Of a stretch of DNA of 64,000 bases, positions 55,074 to 63,930 are shown piece by piece. The DNA is from SAR86 cluster bacterium (lineage in GTDB: Bacteria > Pseudomonadota > Gammaproteobacteria > Magnimaribacterales > TMED112), in contig CP097967.1 in the NCBI GenBank assembly GCA_023703535.1, positions 860,156 through 924,155 of the forward strand, read 5' to 3'. The notes beneath the pieces were generated by a model. It was given only the letters and a program-made list of their open reading frames with translations. It ran no database searches and was not told the origin of the DNA. The position numbers and the translations under genes are program-made. Position 1 is the first letter of the stretch. Every line of letters begins with the position of its first letter.

Positions 55074-55467
55074 GGATAAGGTTAATGCTAGAGAACTGTT
55101 AATTCAGGCGATGTACGAATTTTCTTTTGGACATAATAAATCTTCTGAAATAGAAAAGTCCTTCTTAAAAGATTTTACTAAAACAAAAGTAGACTATATT
55201 TTTTTTAAAAATGTTTTCTCACATGCAACAAAAAACTTCGAAAAAATTAAATTAATAATTAATGAAAAGTCTGAACTAGATTTATTTGGAATAAAAAAAA
55301 TTGACCTTATGGAAGAGAACTTAATGGTATTGGCTATTTCAGAACAAGAGACAGAATCTACACCCAAGAGCATATTAATCGATGAATCTGTAAGATTGGC
55401 TAAGAAATTTGGTACAGAAAATTCTTATAAATTTGTGAACGCAACTTTAGAAAAAATATTAAACTGA
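55051..55467 (+). CDS. nusB: Transcription antitermination factor NusB
   Basis: A 138-residue all-helical protein: KVNARELLIQAMYEFSFG at the N-terminus with the Arg that touches boxA RNA, LMEENLMVLAISEQETES, and the ending TPKSILIDESVRLAKKFGTENSYKFVNATLEKI, shown here only as a family pattern. It supports rRNA antitermination together with NusE. Its start lies within ribH; ribH-nusB adjacency is nearly universal in the group. Confidence 0.93.
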   Translation: MKNLAKHKDKVNARELLIQAMYEFSFGHNKSSEIEKSFLKDFTKTKVDYIFFKNVFSHATKNFEKIKLIINEKSELDLFGIKKIDLMEENLMVLAISEQETESTPKSILIDESVRLAKKFGTENSYKFVNATLEKILN

Positions 55468-55471
55468 CACG

Positions 55472-56245
55472 ATGTTAAATTTTGCTTTTTTAGGTTGTGG
55501 TCATATTGCTAAATCTCTAATTCAAGGTTTCCAAAAAAACACAGAAATAAAAATTTTTGGGTATGACATACTTGAACAAAATAAAGAATGGTTGGAGAAA
55601 AACAACCATAGCTCATGTTCTCTTGAAGAATGCATTGCAAAAAGTGACATTATTTTTATGTGTGTGAAACCACAAGATCTCAAAACGCTTTGTGATGAAA
55701 TAATGGAATTTAATATAAGTTCTAAAACTTTTGTTAGTGTTGCAGCAGGGGTAAAAATCAGTGAATTAGAAAATTTACTACCAAGCTCTAAAATTTTTCG
55801 AGCTATGCCAAATGTAGGTGCTAAGGATAATTTAGGAGTAACAGCTATCTACTCTAATCATGATAATAAAGAGATGGTTGAAACATTTAAATTCATTGGT
55901 GAGTCTTACGAAGTTGAGAATGAAGACCAGATTGACCTTCACACTGTTTTGATAGGAAGTGGACCAGCTTTTTTTTATGATCTAATGCAAGAATTTGAAA
56001 ATAGACTTGATGAATTATTGAATGATAAAGAGTCTAAGAGGCTTGTTTCGATTGTTTTTTTATCAAGTATTATTAACGCCATTAAAAATGGAGAAAATCT
56101 TGAACAACTTGTAGAGAGTGTAGCTTCAAAAGGTGGTACTACTGAGGCTGCTCTTCAAAAACTTGATGAAAAAGGTTTTAAAAAAATATTTTCGGAAGCA
56201 GTTGATGCTGGTATAAAACGAGCAAAAGAATTATCTATGAATTAG
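55472..56245 (+). CDS. proC: Pyrroline-5-carboxylate reductase
   Basis: A 257-residue enzyme for the last step of proline synthesis. FAFLGCGHIAKSLIQGF is the NADPH loop, IIFMCVKPQDLKTLCDEI follows, and FRAMPNVGAKDNLGVTAI and the C-terminal SVASKGGTTEAALQKLDEKG are the most conserved ProC signatures. It lies four bases after nusB and converges on purA with a 15-base overlap. Confidence 0.95.
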   Translation: MLNFAFLGCGHIAKSLIQGFQKNTEIKIFGYDILEQNKEWLEKNNHSSCSLEECIAKSDIIFMCVKPQDLKTLCDEIMEFNISSKTFVSVAAGVKISELENLLPSSKIFRAMPNVGAKDNLGVTAIYSNHDNKEMVETFKFIGESYEVENEDQIDLHTVLIGSGPAFFYDLMQEFENRLDELLNDKESKRLVSIVFLSSIINAIKNGENLEQLVESVASKGGTTEAALQKLDEKGFKKIFSEAVDAGIKRAKELSMN

Positions 56246-57493
56246 ATCATTTCTTTGAGGACCATTTGAAATAAGACTTATTTTCACTTTAGTATAATCC
56301 TCAATGAATTCAAGAAACTCTCTTGTCTCCTTAGGTAGCTCTGAATAATTTTGGCACTGACTCAAAGATTGTTCCCAGCCCTTAAATGTCTTGTATTTTG
56401 GTTTGACTTTATGCAATTGCCTTGATTTATATTGAACAATTTCATTATCAATTTCATATTCATCACATACTTTTATTTCAGAAAATGAATCGAGGACATC
56501 AAGTTTTGTGACACATAAACTGGTTAGATTGTTCAGTTTTGCTGAGTATTTCAAAGCTACAAGATCTAGCCACCCACACCTCCTTGGTCTGCCTGTTGTG
56601 GCACCAAATTCATTTCCTATTTCTGCAATCTTCTCACCATACTCATCATGCAACTCAGTTGGAAAAGGACCCTCGCCTACTCTTGTTGTATAGGCTTTAA
56701 CAACTCCTAATACATCAGCATAGATGCTTTTAGGAAATCCAGACCCCACGCCCACTGATGTAGCAAGTGTATTGGATGAAGTAACATATGGATAAGTACC
56801 ATAATCTACATCAAGTAAAGTTCCTTGTGCGCCCTCATAAAGAATATGGTTTCCTTTTTCGTAAATTTCTTCGAGTGAATCTGTGACGTCTCCAAAAAAT
56901 TTTGAGGTTTTGCTATAAGTCTCTTTGAGATTATCAAATACTTCTTGATGGTGAAATTTTTCAGCTTTGTGGATATTTTCTATTTGAAAATTATAGTAAT
57001 CCAAAAGGTTTTTCAATTTGTCTTCCAGAAGAGAATCATCTTCAAGATCAAAAGCTTTAATACTCCTTCTAGCTGTCTTATCCTCGTATGCTGGTCCAAT
57101 ACCTCTTCTAGTAGTTCCAATTTTATTTTTTTTATCTTCTCTTAATTGATCAATCTTTGCATGGATGGGAAGCAAGAGGCTACAGTAACGACTTATGCGT
57201 AGTTTTCCATCAAGATTTATTCCTTTAGATTCGATTGTCTCAATCTCTTCGAGCAATGAATCCAATGATAAAATTACCCCTTGGCCAATAAAACAGGAAA
57301 CGTGATCATAGAAAATTCCAGAGGGAATTAAATGTAATACAAATTTTTTCTCGTCATTGTAGATGGTGTGCCCGGCATTATGTCCGCCTTGGAATCTACA
57401 GACTGCGGAAAATTTTTCTGAAAAGTAGTCAACAATTTTTCCTTTACCCTCATCTCCCCACTGTGTTCCAACAAGGATTAAGGAATTTTTCAT
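56231..57493 (-). CDS. purA: Adenylosuccinate synthetase
   Basis: This 420-residue GTP-dependent enzyme joins IMP and aspartate in the AMP branch. It opens with LVGTQWGDEGKGKIVDYFSE, the signature with catalytic Asp and P-loop Gly residues, and continues with FQGGHNAGHTIYND, GTTRRGIGPAYEDK, LYEGAQGTLLDVDYGTYPYV and TTGRPRRCGWLDLVAL. The end, SLISNGPQRNDLI, holds the guanine site. It is the last gene of the waaA-miaA-hflK-hflC-purA run. Confidence 0.97.
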   Translation of the reverse strand: MKNSLILVGTQWGDEGKGKIVDYFSEKFSAVCRFQGGHNAGHTIYNDEKKFVLHLIPSGIFYDHVSCFIGQGVILSLDSLLEEIETIESKGINLDGKLRISRYCSLLLPIHAKIDQLREDKKNKIGTTRRGIGPAYEDKTARRSIKAFDLEDDSLLEDKLKNLLDYYNFQIENIHKAEKFHHQEVFDNLKETYSKTSKFFGDVTDSLEEIYEKGNHILYEGAQGTLLDVDYGTYPYVTSSNTLATSVGVGSGFPKSIYADVLGVVKAYTTRVGEGPFPTELHDEYGEKIAEIGNEFGATTGRPRRCGWLDLVALKYSAKLNNLTSLCVTKLDVLDSFSEIKVCDEYEIDNEIVQYKSRQLHKVKPKYKTFKGWEQSLSQCQNYSELPKETREFLEFIEDYTKVKISLISNGPQRNDLIHR

Positions 57494-57496
57494 GAA

Positions 57497-58369
57497 CTAT
57501 TGTTGATCCGATTTATTCAAATATTTAAAGTAATCGCTATCAGGATCTATCAAGAGAATATCGCCTTGATCATTAAAAGTGCTTTTATACGCTTTTAAGC
57601 TTCTGGTAAAGTCATAAAATTCAGGATCTTGATTGAATGCTTGAGCATAAGTACCTGCTGCAATTGCATCGCCCTGCCCTCTAATTTTTTCTGCTTCTCT
57701 AGTAGCCTCAGCGAGAATAATGGTACGCTCTTTATCAGCGTTAGCTCTTATCTCTTCAGCTAACTCTCTACCTTCAGCTCTTAATTCTTCTGCAATCCTG
57801 TTTCTTTCAGTTTTCATTCTTTCAAATACTGAAGATCTAATTTCTCTCTCAAAGTCTATCCTTTTCACTCTGAAATCAACTATTTCAACCCCTAATTCTC
57901 CAGAATCTTCACCTAATGAATTTCTGAGTGCCAGCATTAAGCCGTCCCTATCTCCAGAAACAACATCTTGAAGGGTTCTTTTACCAAATTCATTTCTTAA
58001 TTTATCTCTTACACGTCTTTGCAATGTATCCTCAGCAACTCTGTCCTGACCACCATTAGTAGATGTATAGAATGTTTCAGCGTCAACAATTTTATATTTC
58101 ACAAATGAATCAACAAAAAGCGGCTTTGATTCTTCAGAGAGAACTCTATCTGGTTGAGTATCTAAAGTCCTTAACCTTGCCTCAAACTTCATGACGTCAT
58201 CAATGAATGGAATTTTGAAACTTAAGCCAGGCTCGATTGTTCTCTCAAATGCTCCAAGTTTAAGTAAAATAGCTTTTTCTGTATCTCTTACTATCACAAT
58301 GGTCTGCGAAGCGAGAAATATTAATACTAATGTTAATAATAGTGCTAGTGAACCTTTATTCATCTTCAT
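57497..58369 (-). CDS. hflC: HflC, FtsH modulator
   Basis: A 290-residue SPFH/band-7 protein with an N-terminal membrane anchor (LALLLTLVLIFLASQTIVIV). The periplasmic SPFH domain reads RTIEPGLSFKIPFIDDVMKFEAR and LDTQPDRVLSEESKPLFVDSF, and the long Ala/Glu-rich helix (about 195-245) is FERMKTERNRIAEELRAEGR. With HflK it forms the cage around FtsH. It overlaps hflK by 14 bases. Confidence 0.96.
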   Translation of the reverse strand: MKMNKGSLALLLTLVLIFLASQTIVIVRDTEKAILLKLGAFERTIEPGLSFKIPFIDDVMKFEARLRTLDTQPDRVLSEESKPLFVDSFVKYKIVDAETFYTSTNGGQDRVAEDTLQRRVRDKLRNEFGKRTLQDVVSGDRDGLMLALRNSLGEDSGELGVEIVDFRVKRIDFEREIRSSVFERMKTERNRIAEELRAEGRELAEEIRANADKERTIILAEATREAEKIRGQGDAIAAGTYAQAFNQDPEFYDFTRSLKAYKSTFNDQGDILLIDPDSDYFKYLNKSDQQ

Positions 58370-59372
58370 CCTCTTGTTTTTTAATTAATTGATCTAATGG
58401 AAGGTATAGTAAATTATTACCACCCTCTACATCTATCATGACTTTAGTACTTGATGAGAGCACCTCTTCAAGTGCATCAATGTATAACCTTTCTCTAGTT
58501 ACCTCTGGTGCCTTTTGATACTCTACTAAGAGAGCAAGAAATCTTTCAGATTCACCTTCTGCAATTGCTATTACTTTCTGTTTATAAGCCTCTGCATCTT
58601 GAAGAGCTCTCTGTGCATCACCTCTTGCAACTGGAACAATTGAAAGGGCATATTTCTGTGCTTCGTTTCTAAGTCTCTCTTTGTCTTCTCTTGCCGCAAC
58701 AACATCTCTAAAGGAATCTATTACCTCCGCTGGTGGCTGTCTTTGTTCAATATTAACTTGTTGTACTGAAATTCCTGCATCATAAATTTGTAAATACTCA
58801 TCCAGACGTAATTGTATTCCTGAACTAATGGCAGCTGCTCCTGAAGTTAATAGGTCGTCCATATTGTTTTCACCAACAACATGACGTAGCGCACTTTCTG
58901 TTGCCTGTCTTATTGTTATCTCTGGATCCTCCACGTTTAAGGCATACTTTTTGAGATCGCTTATTGTATATTGGACGTTCAACTCAACGTCTACAATATT
59001 CTCATCTTTTGTAAGCATATTTGTTGGAAGTACAAACGTTCTTATTCTTGAAATATTTTCAGAAGCAAAAACTTCTTCAAAGAAAGGAAAATGGAACTGC
59101 AATCCTGGGCCTAAAACTCTATTATATTTACCGAGTGTAAAAACTACTTCTCGATTTGCCTCATTTACTATTCTGACACCTAAAAATATATACAAAGCTA
59201 ATAAACCAAGAATTAAATAGGAGAAGAATTTAAAATTAAATTTAAATGGCGCACCTTTACCTCCGCCGCCGCCAGAAAACATTTTTCTAAACTGATTTAT
59301 AGCCTCATCGAGGTCGGGTGGGTTATTGTTTCTTTTACCCCATGGATCATTTTCGTTTGGATTCCAATTCAT
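58356..59372 (-). CDS. hflK: HflK, FtsH modulator
   Basis: A 338-residue SPFH protein. The cytoplasmic N-terminus is Asn/Pro/Gly-rich (NWNPNENDPWGKRNNNPP, then a Gly run). A membrane helix follows (FFSYLILGLLALYIFLGV), then the band-7 domain (NREVVFTLGKYNRVLGPGLQ) and the helix DAQRALQDAEAYKQKVIAIA. It lies directly after miaA; the usual hfq and hflX genes between them are absent. Confidence 0.96.
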   Translation of the reverse strand: MNWNPNENDPWGKRNNNPPDLDEAINQFRKMFSGGGGGKGAPFKFNFKFFSYLILGLLALYIFLGVRIVNEANREVVFTLGKYNRVLGPGLQFHFPFFEEVFASENISRIRTFVLPTNMLTKDENIVDVELNVQYTISDLKKYALNVEDPEITIRQATESALRHVVGENNMDDLLTSGAAAISSGIQLRLDEYLQIYDAGISVQQVNIEQRQPPAEVIDSFRDVVAAREDKERLRNEAQKYALSIVPVARGDAQRALQDAEAYKQKVIAIAEGESERFLALLVEYQKAPEVTRERLYIDALEEVLSSSTKVMIDVEGGNNLLYLPLDQLIKKQEDEDE

Positions 59373-60319
59373 TTATTAAAGCTCCTTAAATAAGTGTTTA
59401 TTGTATCAGAAAAAGTATCTGAATCATCGGCATACTCTGCATTCATTGAATTATTGAAATTAAATTTTTTCATCCAAGTAAGCTGAGTTTTAATAAGGTT
59501 TTTAGTAGCATCAAAGGCTTGTTCAAAAGCTGATTCTAAAGAAACCTTACCATCAAGATGAGCTAAGAACTGCTTATAGTTGATAGCATTCATACTTTGA
59601 TGTCCAGCATTTAATTTATATTCCTTTTTCAGATTTTCAAGTTCATTTAATATTCCCTGATTAACCATAATTTCTAATCTTTTTTTAGCTAATGATTCCA
59701 AGGTTGATTTTTTGTTAAATATTCCTAAAACCAGACATTTGTTGTAGTCAAAAAATTTTTTCATTTCTTGTTTTTTTAATATAGATAATTTAGTTCCAGT
59801 TATTCTAATAATTTCAACTGCTCTCTCTACTCTTCTTAAATTTTTTAAATCTATAGATTTAAAGGTTTCCTCATCTATGAGTCTCAATTCATCAATAAGG
59901 AAATCGATTCCATTCTCTTTTACATCTTTTTGAATTTGTTTTCTAATATTTTCATCACTAGGAAAGTCGTGTATTCCATTAAGCAATACCTTTTGAAAAA
60001 GCATGGATCCTCCAACAAATAAAGGAATATTTTCATTTTTTAAAATTTCTTTTGTAGCTCTATGGGTTTCTTGTAAAAATAATCCTAAGTCGAAATTTCT
60101 ATCAGGTGAAACAATATCGATTAAATGGTGTGGAATTCCTTTTCTCTCAAACTTTGTTGGTTTAGATGTTCCAATATCCATTCCCTTATACACCATTGCA
60201 CTATCAACACTGACTATCTCAATTGGAAGATTTTCTGCTAAAGCAATGGAAGTTGCTGTTTTGCCGCTCGCGGTAGGCCCAATAAGAAAGATCGCTGGAA
60301 AGTTATATTTATAATTCAT
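59369..60319 (-). CDS. miaA: tRNA dimethylallyltransferase
   Basis: A 316-residue enzyme that adds a dimethylallyl group to A37 of tRNAs reading UNN codons. It has a P-loop (FLIGPTASGKTATSIALAE), SVDSAMVYKGMDIGTSKPT, GIPHHLIDIVSPDRNFDL, GGSMLFQKVLLNGI and NLRRVERAVEIIRITG. The tail has QLTWMKKF. The DMAPP substrate comes from the same pathway as Dxs and IspA. It overlaps waaA by 11 bases and hflK by four. Confidence 0.96.
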   Translation of the reverse strand: MNYKYNFPAIFLIGPTASGKTATSIALAENLPIEIVSVDSAMVYKGMDIGTSKPTKFERKGIPHHLIDIVSPDRNFDLGLFLQETHRATKEILKNENIPLFVGGSMLFQKVLLNGIHDFPSDENIRKQIQKDVKENGIDFLIDELRLIDEETFKSIDLKNLRRVERAVEIIRITGTKLSILKKQEMKKFFDYNKCLVLGIFNKKSTLESLAKKRLEIMVNQGILNELENLKKEYKLNAGHQSMNAINYKQFLAHLDGKVSLESAFEQAFDATKNLIKTQLTWMKKFNFNNSMNAEYADDSDTFSDTINTYLRSFNK

Positions 60320-61487
60320 CTAAGGCCACTAAAACTGATTCATAAGAGCCAGAAATTTTTTCTAGTGCAATCTTTTGTTCATTTAATTTTTTTTGTCTTA
60401 ATTCTGAATTTGTATATTTTTTTAGTAAAACTGAAAGCTCATTCTCTGTTTTGAAGGTTTCAAAAATTCCTGTATCGCAAAGCTTCACTTTCAAATCTTT
60501 GTAATTTTCAAGATTTTCTCCTGTTATCGAGGGGATATTTGCATAAACAGGCTCCATAAAATTATGTCCTTTTTTGAATATTATGCTTCCACCGACTATT
60601 GCAATATCAGCTTGAGAGTAAAGATCAAATAGACTTCCTACCTTCTCAAAAATATAAACATTTTTTTGATTTTTAAACACTTGTTTTACAAGTGAAATCC
60701 GTTCAGGATGTCTTGGGGCTAAAATGAGTGCTGAATTTTTTAGATTTTTCCAAGCATTAAAAACAAATTCTTCCTCTCCCTCATGGGAGCTACCTAAAAC
60801 AACTTTAAATAAATTTTTATCATCAAAGATTTCATTAAATTTAAAATCTAAATTTTTATTAATTTCATAATTTTCTGGATTGATCTTGATATTGCCTAAC
60901 AACTTTATTTTTTTTGCATCTAATAGCTTAAGTCTATCTACTGTTAACTGTGATTGGGCTAGATAAAGGTCGACTCTTCTAATCATTTTTTTAGCAAGTC
61001 CTTTTATAAGATTTAGCCTAGAGAAGGTTGAATCAGAAATAGAAGTATTTAATGACATGATTTTCAGTTTTTTTGGTGACGAGTTGAGAAGGTTTGGCCA
61101 GAATTCACTTTCAAATAAAACCAGCTTCTTAACATTAAATTTCTTTATAATTTTTTTGTAAATAAATCCTATATCATACGGAAAGGTTAAGATGCTAACT
61201 TCTTTTCCTCTAAATACTTTGTTAACTTCTTCCCTTCCTGTGTTTGTAGTTGTGCTAATTAGAACACTCTCTCCTTGATTGATTAGCTTCTTGGCCAGAG
61301 GACTCAGTATTTTTATTTCCCCAAGACTAACTCCATGTAACCAAATGGTAGGACTCTTTGATCCTGATATGTTAAATCCCAATTTTTTTGAAATAGTTGT
61401 TAATTTATTTTTTTTTATAACGATTAAATCTCTAAGAATAAGAACAGGCAGTAATAAAATATAAAAGAAGTTATATACAATAAGCAT
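60309..61487 (-). CDS. waaA: 3-deoxy-D-manno-octulosonic acid transferase (Kdo transferase)
   Basis: A 392-residue GT30-type enzyme with an N-terminal membrane anchor (YNFFYILLLPVLILRDL). IWLHGVSLGEIKILSPLAKK is the conserved WxHxxSxGE active-site motif, SVLISTTTNTGREEV and LVLFESEFWPNLL follow, and VLGSSHEGEEE and VGGSIIFKKGHNFMEPVYANI lie in the C-terminal CMP-Kdo domain. It adds Kdo to lipid IVA. Its ATG lies only three bases from the ATG of the divergent acyltransferase. Confidence 0.95.
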   Translation of the reverse strand: MLIVYNFFYILLLPVLILRDLIVIKKNKLTTISKKLGFNISGSKSPTIWLHGVSLGEIKILSPLAKKLINQGESVLISTTTNTGREEVNKVFRGKEVSILTFPYDIGFIYKKIIKKFNVKKLVLFESEFWPNLLNSSPKKLKIMSLNTSISDSTFSRLNLIKGLAKKMIRRVDLYLAQSQLTVDRLKLLDAKKIKLLGNIKINPENYEINKNLDFKFNEIFDDKNLFKVVLGSSHEGEEEFVFNAWKNLKNSALILAPRHPERISLVKQVFKNQKNVYIFEKVGSLFDLYSQADIAIVGGSIIFKKGHNFMEPVYANIPSITGENLENYKDLKVKLCDTGIFETFKTENELSVLLKKYTNSELRQKKLNEQKIALEKISGSYESVLVALDEL

Positions 61488-61490
61488 TAC

Positions 61491-62351
61491 ATGAATAATA
61501 TCATTGTTTATTTGATAATTTTTTTAACAAGACTTATCAGTATAATTCCAAGAAATTTTTTTATTAATAATTTTTTTATTAAGAAAATTTTTGAAATAGG
61601 TCTTAAAAAAAGAAGAAAAATTATTTCCGCAAATATTAACCACTGTTTCAGCGATAAAGACTCTAAATGGAGAGATAAATTAGTAAAGGATACTTGCGAT
61701 GAGTCTATTGGTGCTATTTTTGATAATAATCTTGCATGGAATGCTACAACTAAGAAAATTAAATCTCTCGATTATAAAATCAGAGGAATTGAGCTCTTGG
61801 ATGAAGCCAAAAAAAATAATATGGGTGTATTGCTTTTATTTAGACACAATCTTTATATCGAACTATCAGCAAGAATCTTGAGCCTGCATCATGAACTTCA
61901 TGCAATGGAAAGACCTAATAATTCAAAAATAATTCAAAAGGTACAAGAAAAGGGACGATTAAAATCTGTGGAGAATTTAATACCAAATTCTGATATTAAT
62001 AATTTAATAGAACTCCTTAGAAACGGAAAAATAATTCTTTACGGACCAGACCAAGATTACAGGAATAAAAGATCCATAGTATCTACTTTTTTTGGTCAGA
62101 AGTGCTTAACCACAACTGTCCCCTTCTCTATTACAAAGATAACTAATTGTAATTTGTTTTATTTTGATTTTTTTAGAAATGAAGGCTGCTATGAATTAAT
62201 AATTAGTGATATTTCATCTACTCTTGATTCAAAAGAATTTTTTGCAAAGAAATTAAATGAAAAAATTGAAGAAAGTATTCTGAAAAAACCTCAACAATAC
62301 CTTTGGCATCACAGAAGATTTAAATCACAGAAACCAGAAATATATGATTAA
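61491..62351 (+). CDS. Lipid A biosynthesis acyltransferase (LpxL/HtrB family)
   Basis: A 286-residue membrane-anchored acyltransferase (NIIVYLIIFLTRLISII). The H-x4-E/D active site is RHNLYIE (near residue 118), where family members have His-x4-Asp/Glu. KIILYGPDQDY and GQKCLTTTVPFSI are further family motifs, and WHHRRFKSQ near the end matches the Trp-x-His-Arg-Arg/Lys-Phe-Lys finish of LpxL/LpxM. It likely adds a secondary acyl chain to Kdo2-lipid A. The acyl length and position cannot be told. Confidence 0.88.
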   Translation: MNNIIVYLIIFLTRLISIIPRNFFINNFFIKKIFEIGLKKRRKIISANINHCFSDKDSKWRDKLVKDTCDESIGAIFDNNLAWNATTKKIKSLDYKIRGIELLDEAKKNNMGVLLLFRHNLYIELSARILSLHHELHAMERPNNSKIIQKVQEKGRLKSVENLIPNSDINNLIELLRNGKIILYGPDQDYRNKRSIVSTFFGQKCLTTTVPFSITKITNCNLFYFDFFRNEGCYELIISDISSTLDSKEFFAKKLNEKIEESILKKPQQYLWHHRRFKSQKPEIYD

Positions 62352-62949
62352 AAAATTTGATTCAATAAAAGGGTTTCTTGACCTTAATGAAGGAATTGCA
62401 CTTTACGAGGAGGTAAAAAGAATATCTGAGAATAACTTTTGTGTAGAAATAGGTTCATATTGTGGAAAATCTACCTGCTTTATAGGTCAAGCATGTAAAG
62501 AGAATAAATCGAAATTAATAACTATCGATCATCATAAAGGCTCTGAGGAACAACAATTAGGTGAGTTATATTTTGATGCTGAGGTTTATGATGAAAAATT
62601 AGGAAGAGTTAATACTCTTCCGTTGTTAGAGAAGAATCTTGCTAAGTTTGATTTAGAGGATGTTGTAAAGCCACTTGTAATGGATTCAATTTCTGCTTCA
62701 AAAATTGTCGAAAACAATGCGGATTTAATATTTATCGACGGAAGTCATACTTTTGAATCTGCAGAATCAGATTATGAATTATGGAAAAATAAAATTAAAA
62801 AAGGTGGCACATTAGCTATTCATGATGTTTATGATTCTGAGGATGAGGGCGGCCAAGCTCCTAATAAAATTTTTAAACAATCTTTAAATGAAGGTTTTAA
62901 TTTTATGAAACGTGTAAAAAGTCTTGTCCTTTTGCAGAAATCAAACTAG
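62344..62949 (+). CDS. Class I SAM-dependent methyltransferase
   Basis: A 201-residue protein with a short Rossmann methyltransferase fold. FCVEIGSYCGKSTCFIGQA is motif I, KLITIDHHKGSEEQQ is motif II with the acidic ribose ligand, ADLIFIDGSHTFESAESDYE is the motif IV region, and GGTLAIHDVYDSED carries a possible metal-binding His-Asp. This is the Methyltransf_24 type common in sugar and polyketide clusters. The substrate is unknown, but the location in an LPS locus suggests a sugar. It overlaps the acyltransferase by eight bases. Confidence 0.82.
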   Translation: MIKKFDSIKGFLDLNEGIALYEEVKRISENNFCVEIGSYCGKSTCFIGQACKENKSKLITIDHHKGSEEQQLGELYFDAEVYDEKLGRVNTLPLLEKNLAKFDLEDVVKPLVMDSISASKIVENNADLIFIDGSHTFESAESDYELWKNKIKKGGTLAIHDVYDSEDEGGQAPNKIFKQSLNEGFNFMKRVKSLVLLQKSN

Positions 62950-63930
62950 TAAGGCCTTCTTTTTTTTGGTCACATCATATAAACAATCTTTAGCAATAAT
63001 ATAAGCTGCATTTGTCCAAGTTGACCTTTCATCTGGCCAAAATATTTTTTCTGAGTATTGGTAACCAGTTGGGAAAATTCCGTCTTCATTTTTGAAGTTT
63101 TCTATTTCACTCATTATTTTTCTTGCAAATTTAATTTCACCGACCCTAATTAAGGAAATTATTGCTTCCGAGGACTCGGCGAAAGTAACCCAAGGCTCCT
63201 CTTTAACACATTTTATTCCCATTCCTGGAACGTAAAAATCTGATAGCAAATCGAGAAGTTTTGAACTATCTAAATTTATACCAGCTAAATATGGATAATA
63301 AGCATCCATGGAGAAACGAGAACGTTCTATCCCATCCCTATTAAATCTAGACATGTCACCAATAAACTGCTGCTCTATACTTTTTGTTATAACTTCAAGG
63401 TTTTTAGTATCTTCATTAAGAAATTTATAGATTTCTATTGCAGCTTTTAGTGAGAGATATATTGATGAGGTTGCAGAGATTAGAGAATTATCTTGAAACT
63501 CACCATTTTTTTCCGCCCAGTAAAAAAAACCATAGTCATCTCTAGAGTTAATTGTTTTTTCCACAATTTTTTTGAGAGTTTCAAAGTTTTTCTTTAAGAG
63601 ATCTATTTCTTCAAAAATATAAAAGCCTTGAAGTAAAGGAACTGAAAAATATATTGCATGATGAATTTCATAATATTTTTGAGTTATCTTTTCACCCTTA
63701 TACAAAGAGAAGATTTGGCTATCTTTTGATAAATTATCTACAAACCAATCTAAACCCTTAAGAAAACTTTTTTTTCTTCCCAGAATTGCTAAAGCAGTTA
63801 AACACTCAAAATGATCCCAAGCATCAAATTTTTTCTTATCATCCCAGAAGATCATTCCACCAGAAGATTGATTGCTCTCAATCCAATCAATCATTGGTTG
63901 AAATTCTTTTATTTTCGGAGATAAAAACAT
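62941..63930 (-). CDS. Alpha/alpha-toroid (six-hairpin/terpenoid-cyclase-like) protein
   Basis: A 329-residue soluble protein of repeated helical hairpins, each with an aromatic/Gly-rich turn: NQSSGGMIFWDDKKKFDAWD, GFFYWAEKNGEF, NRDGIERSRFSMDAYYPYL, NEDGIFPTGYQYSEKIFWPD and ERSTWTNAAYIIAKD. This is the pattern of alpha/alpha toroids of the glycosidase/prenyltransferase type. Similar proteins occur beside LPS glycosyltransferase and methyltransferase genes in gammaproteobacteria, but I know of no established function. A role in handling surface glycans is inferred from context. Confidence 0.7.
   Translation of the reverse strand: MFLSPKIKEFQPMIDWIESNQSSGGMIFWDDKKKFDAWDHFECLTALAILGRKKSFLKGLDWFVDNLSKDSQIFSLYKGEKITQKYYEIHHAIYFSVPLLQGFYIFEEIDLLKKNFETLKKIVEKTINSRDDYGFFYWAEKNGEFQDNSLISATSSIYLSLKAAIEIYKFLNEDTKNLEVITKSIEQQFIGDMSRFNRDGIERSRFSMDAYYPYLAGINLDSSKLLDLLSDFYVPGMGIKCVKEEPWVTFAESSEAIISLIRVGEIKFARKIMSEIENFKNEDGIFPTGYQYSEKIFWPDERSTWTNAAYIIAKDCLYDVTKKKKALLV

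Noticed and set aside
62944-62966. AAGGCCTT followed by a T-run as a terminator for the methyltransferase gene
   Set aside because: The palindrome is only eight bases with no loop, too short to form a stable hairpin.
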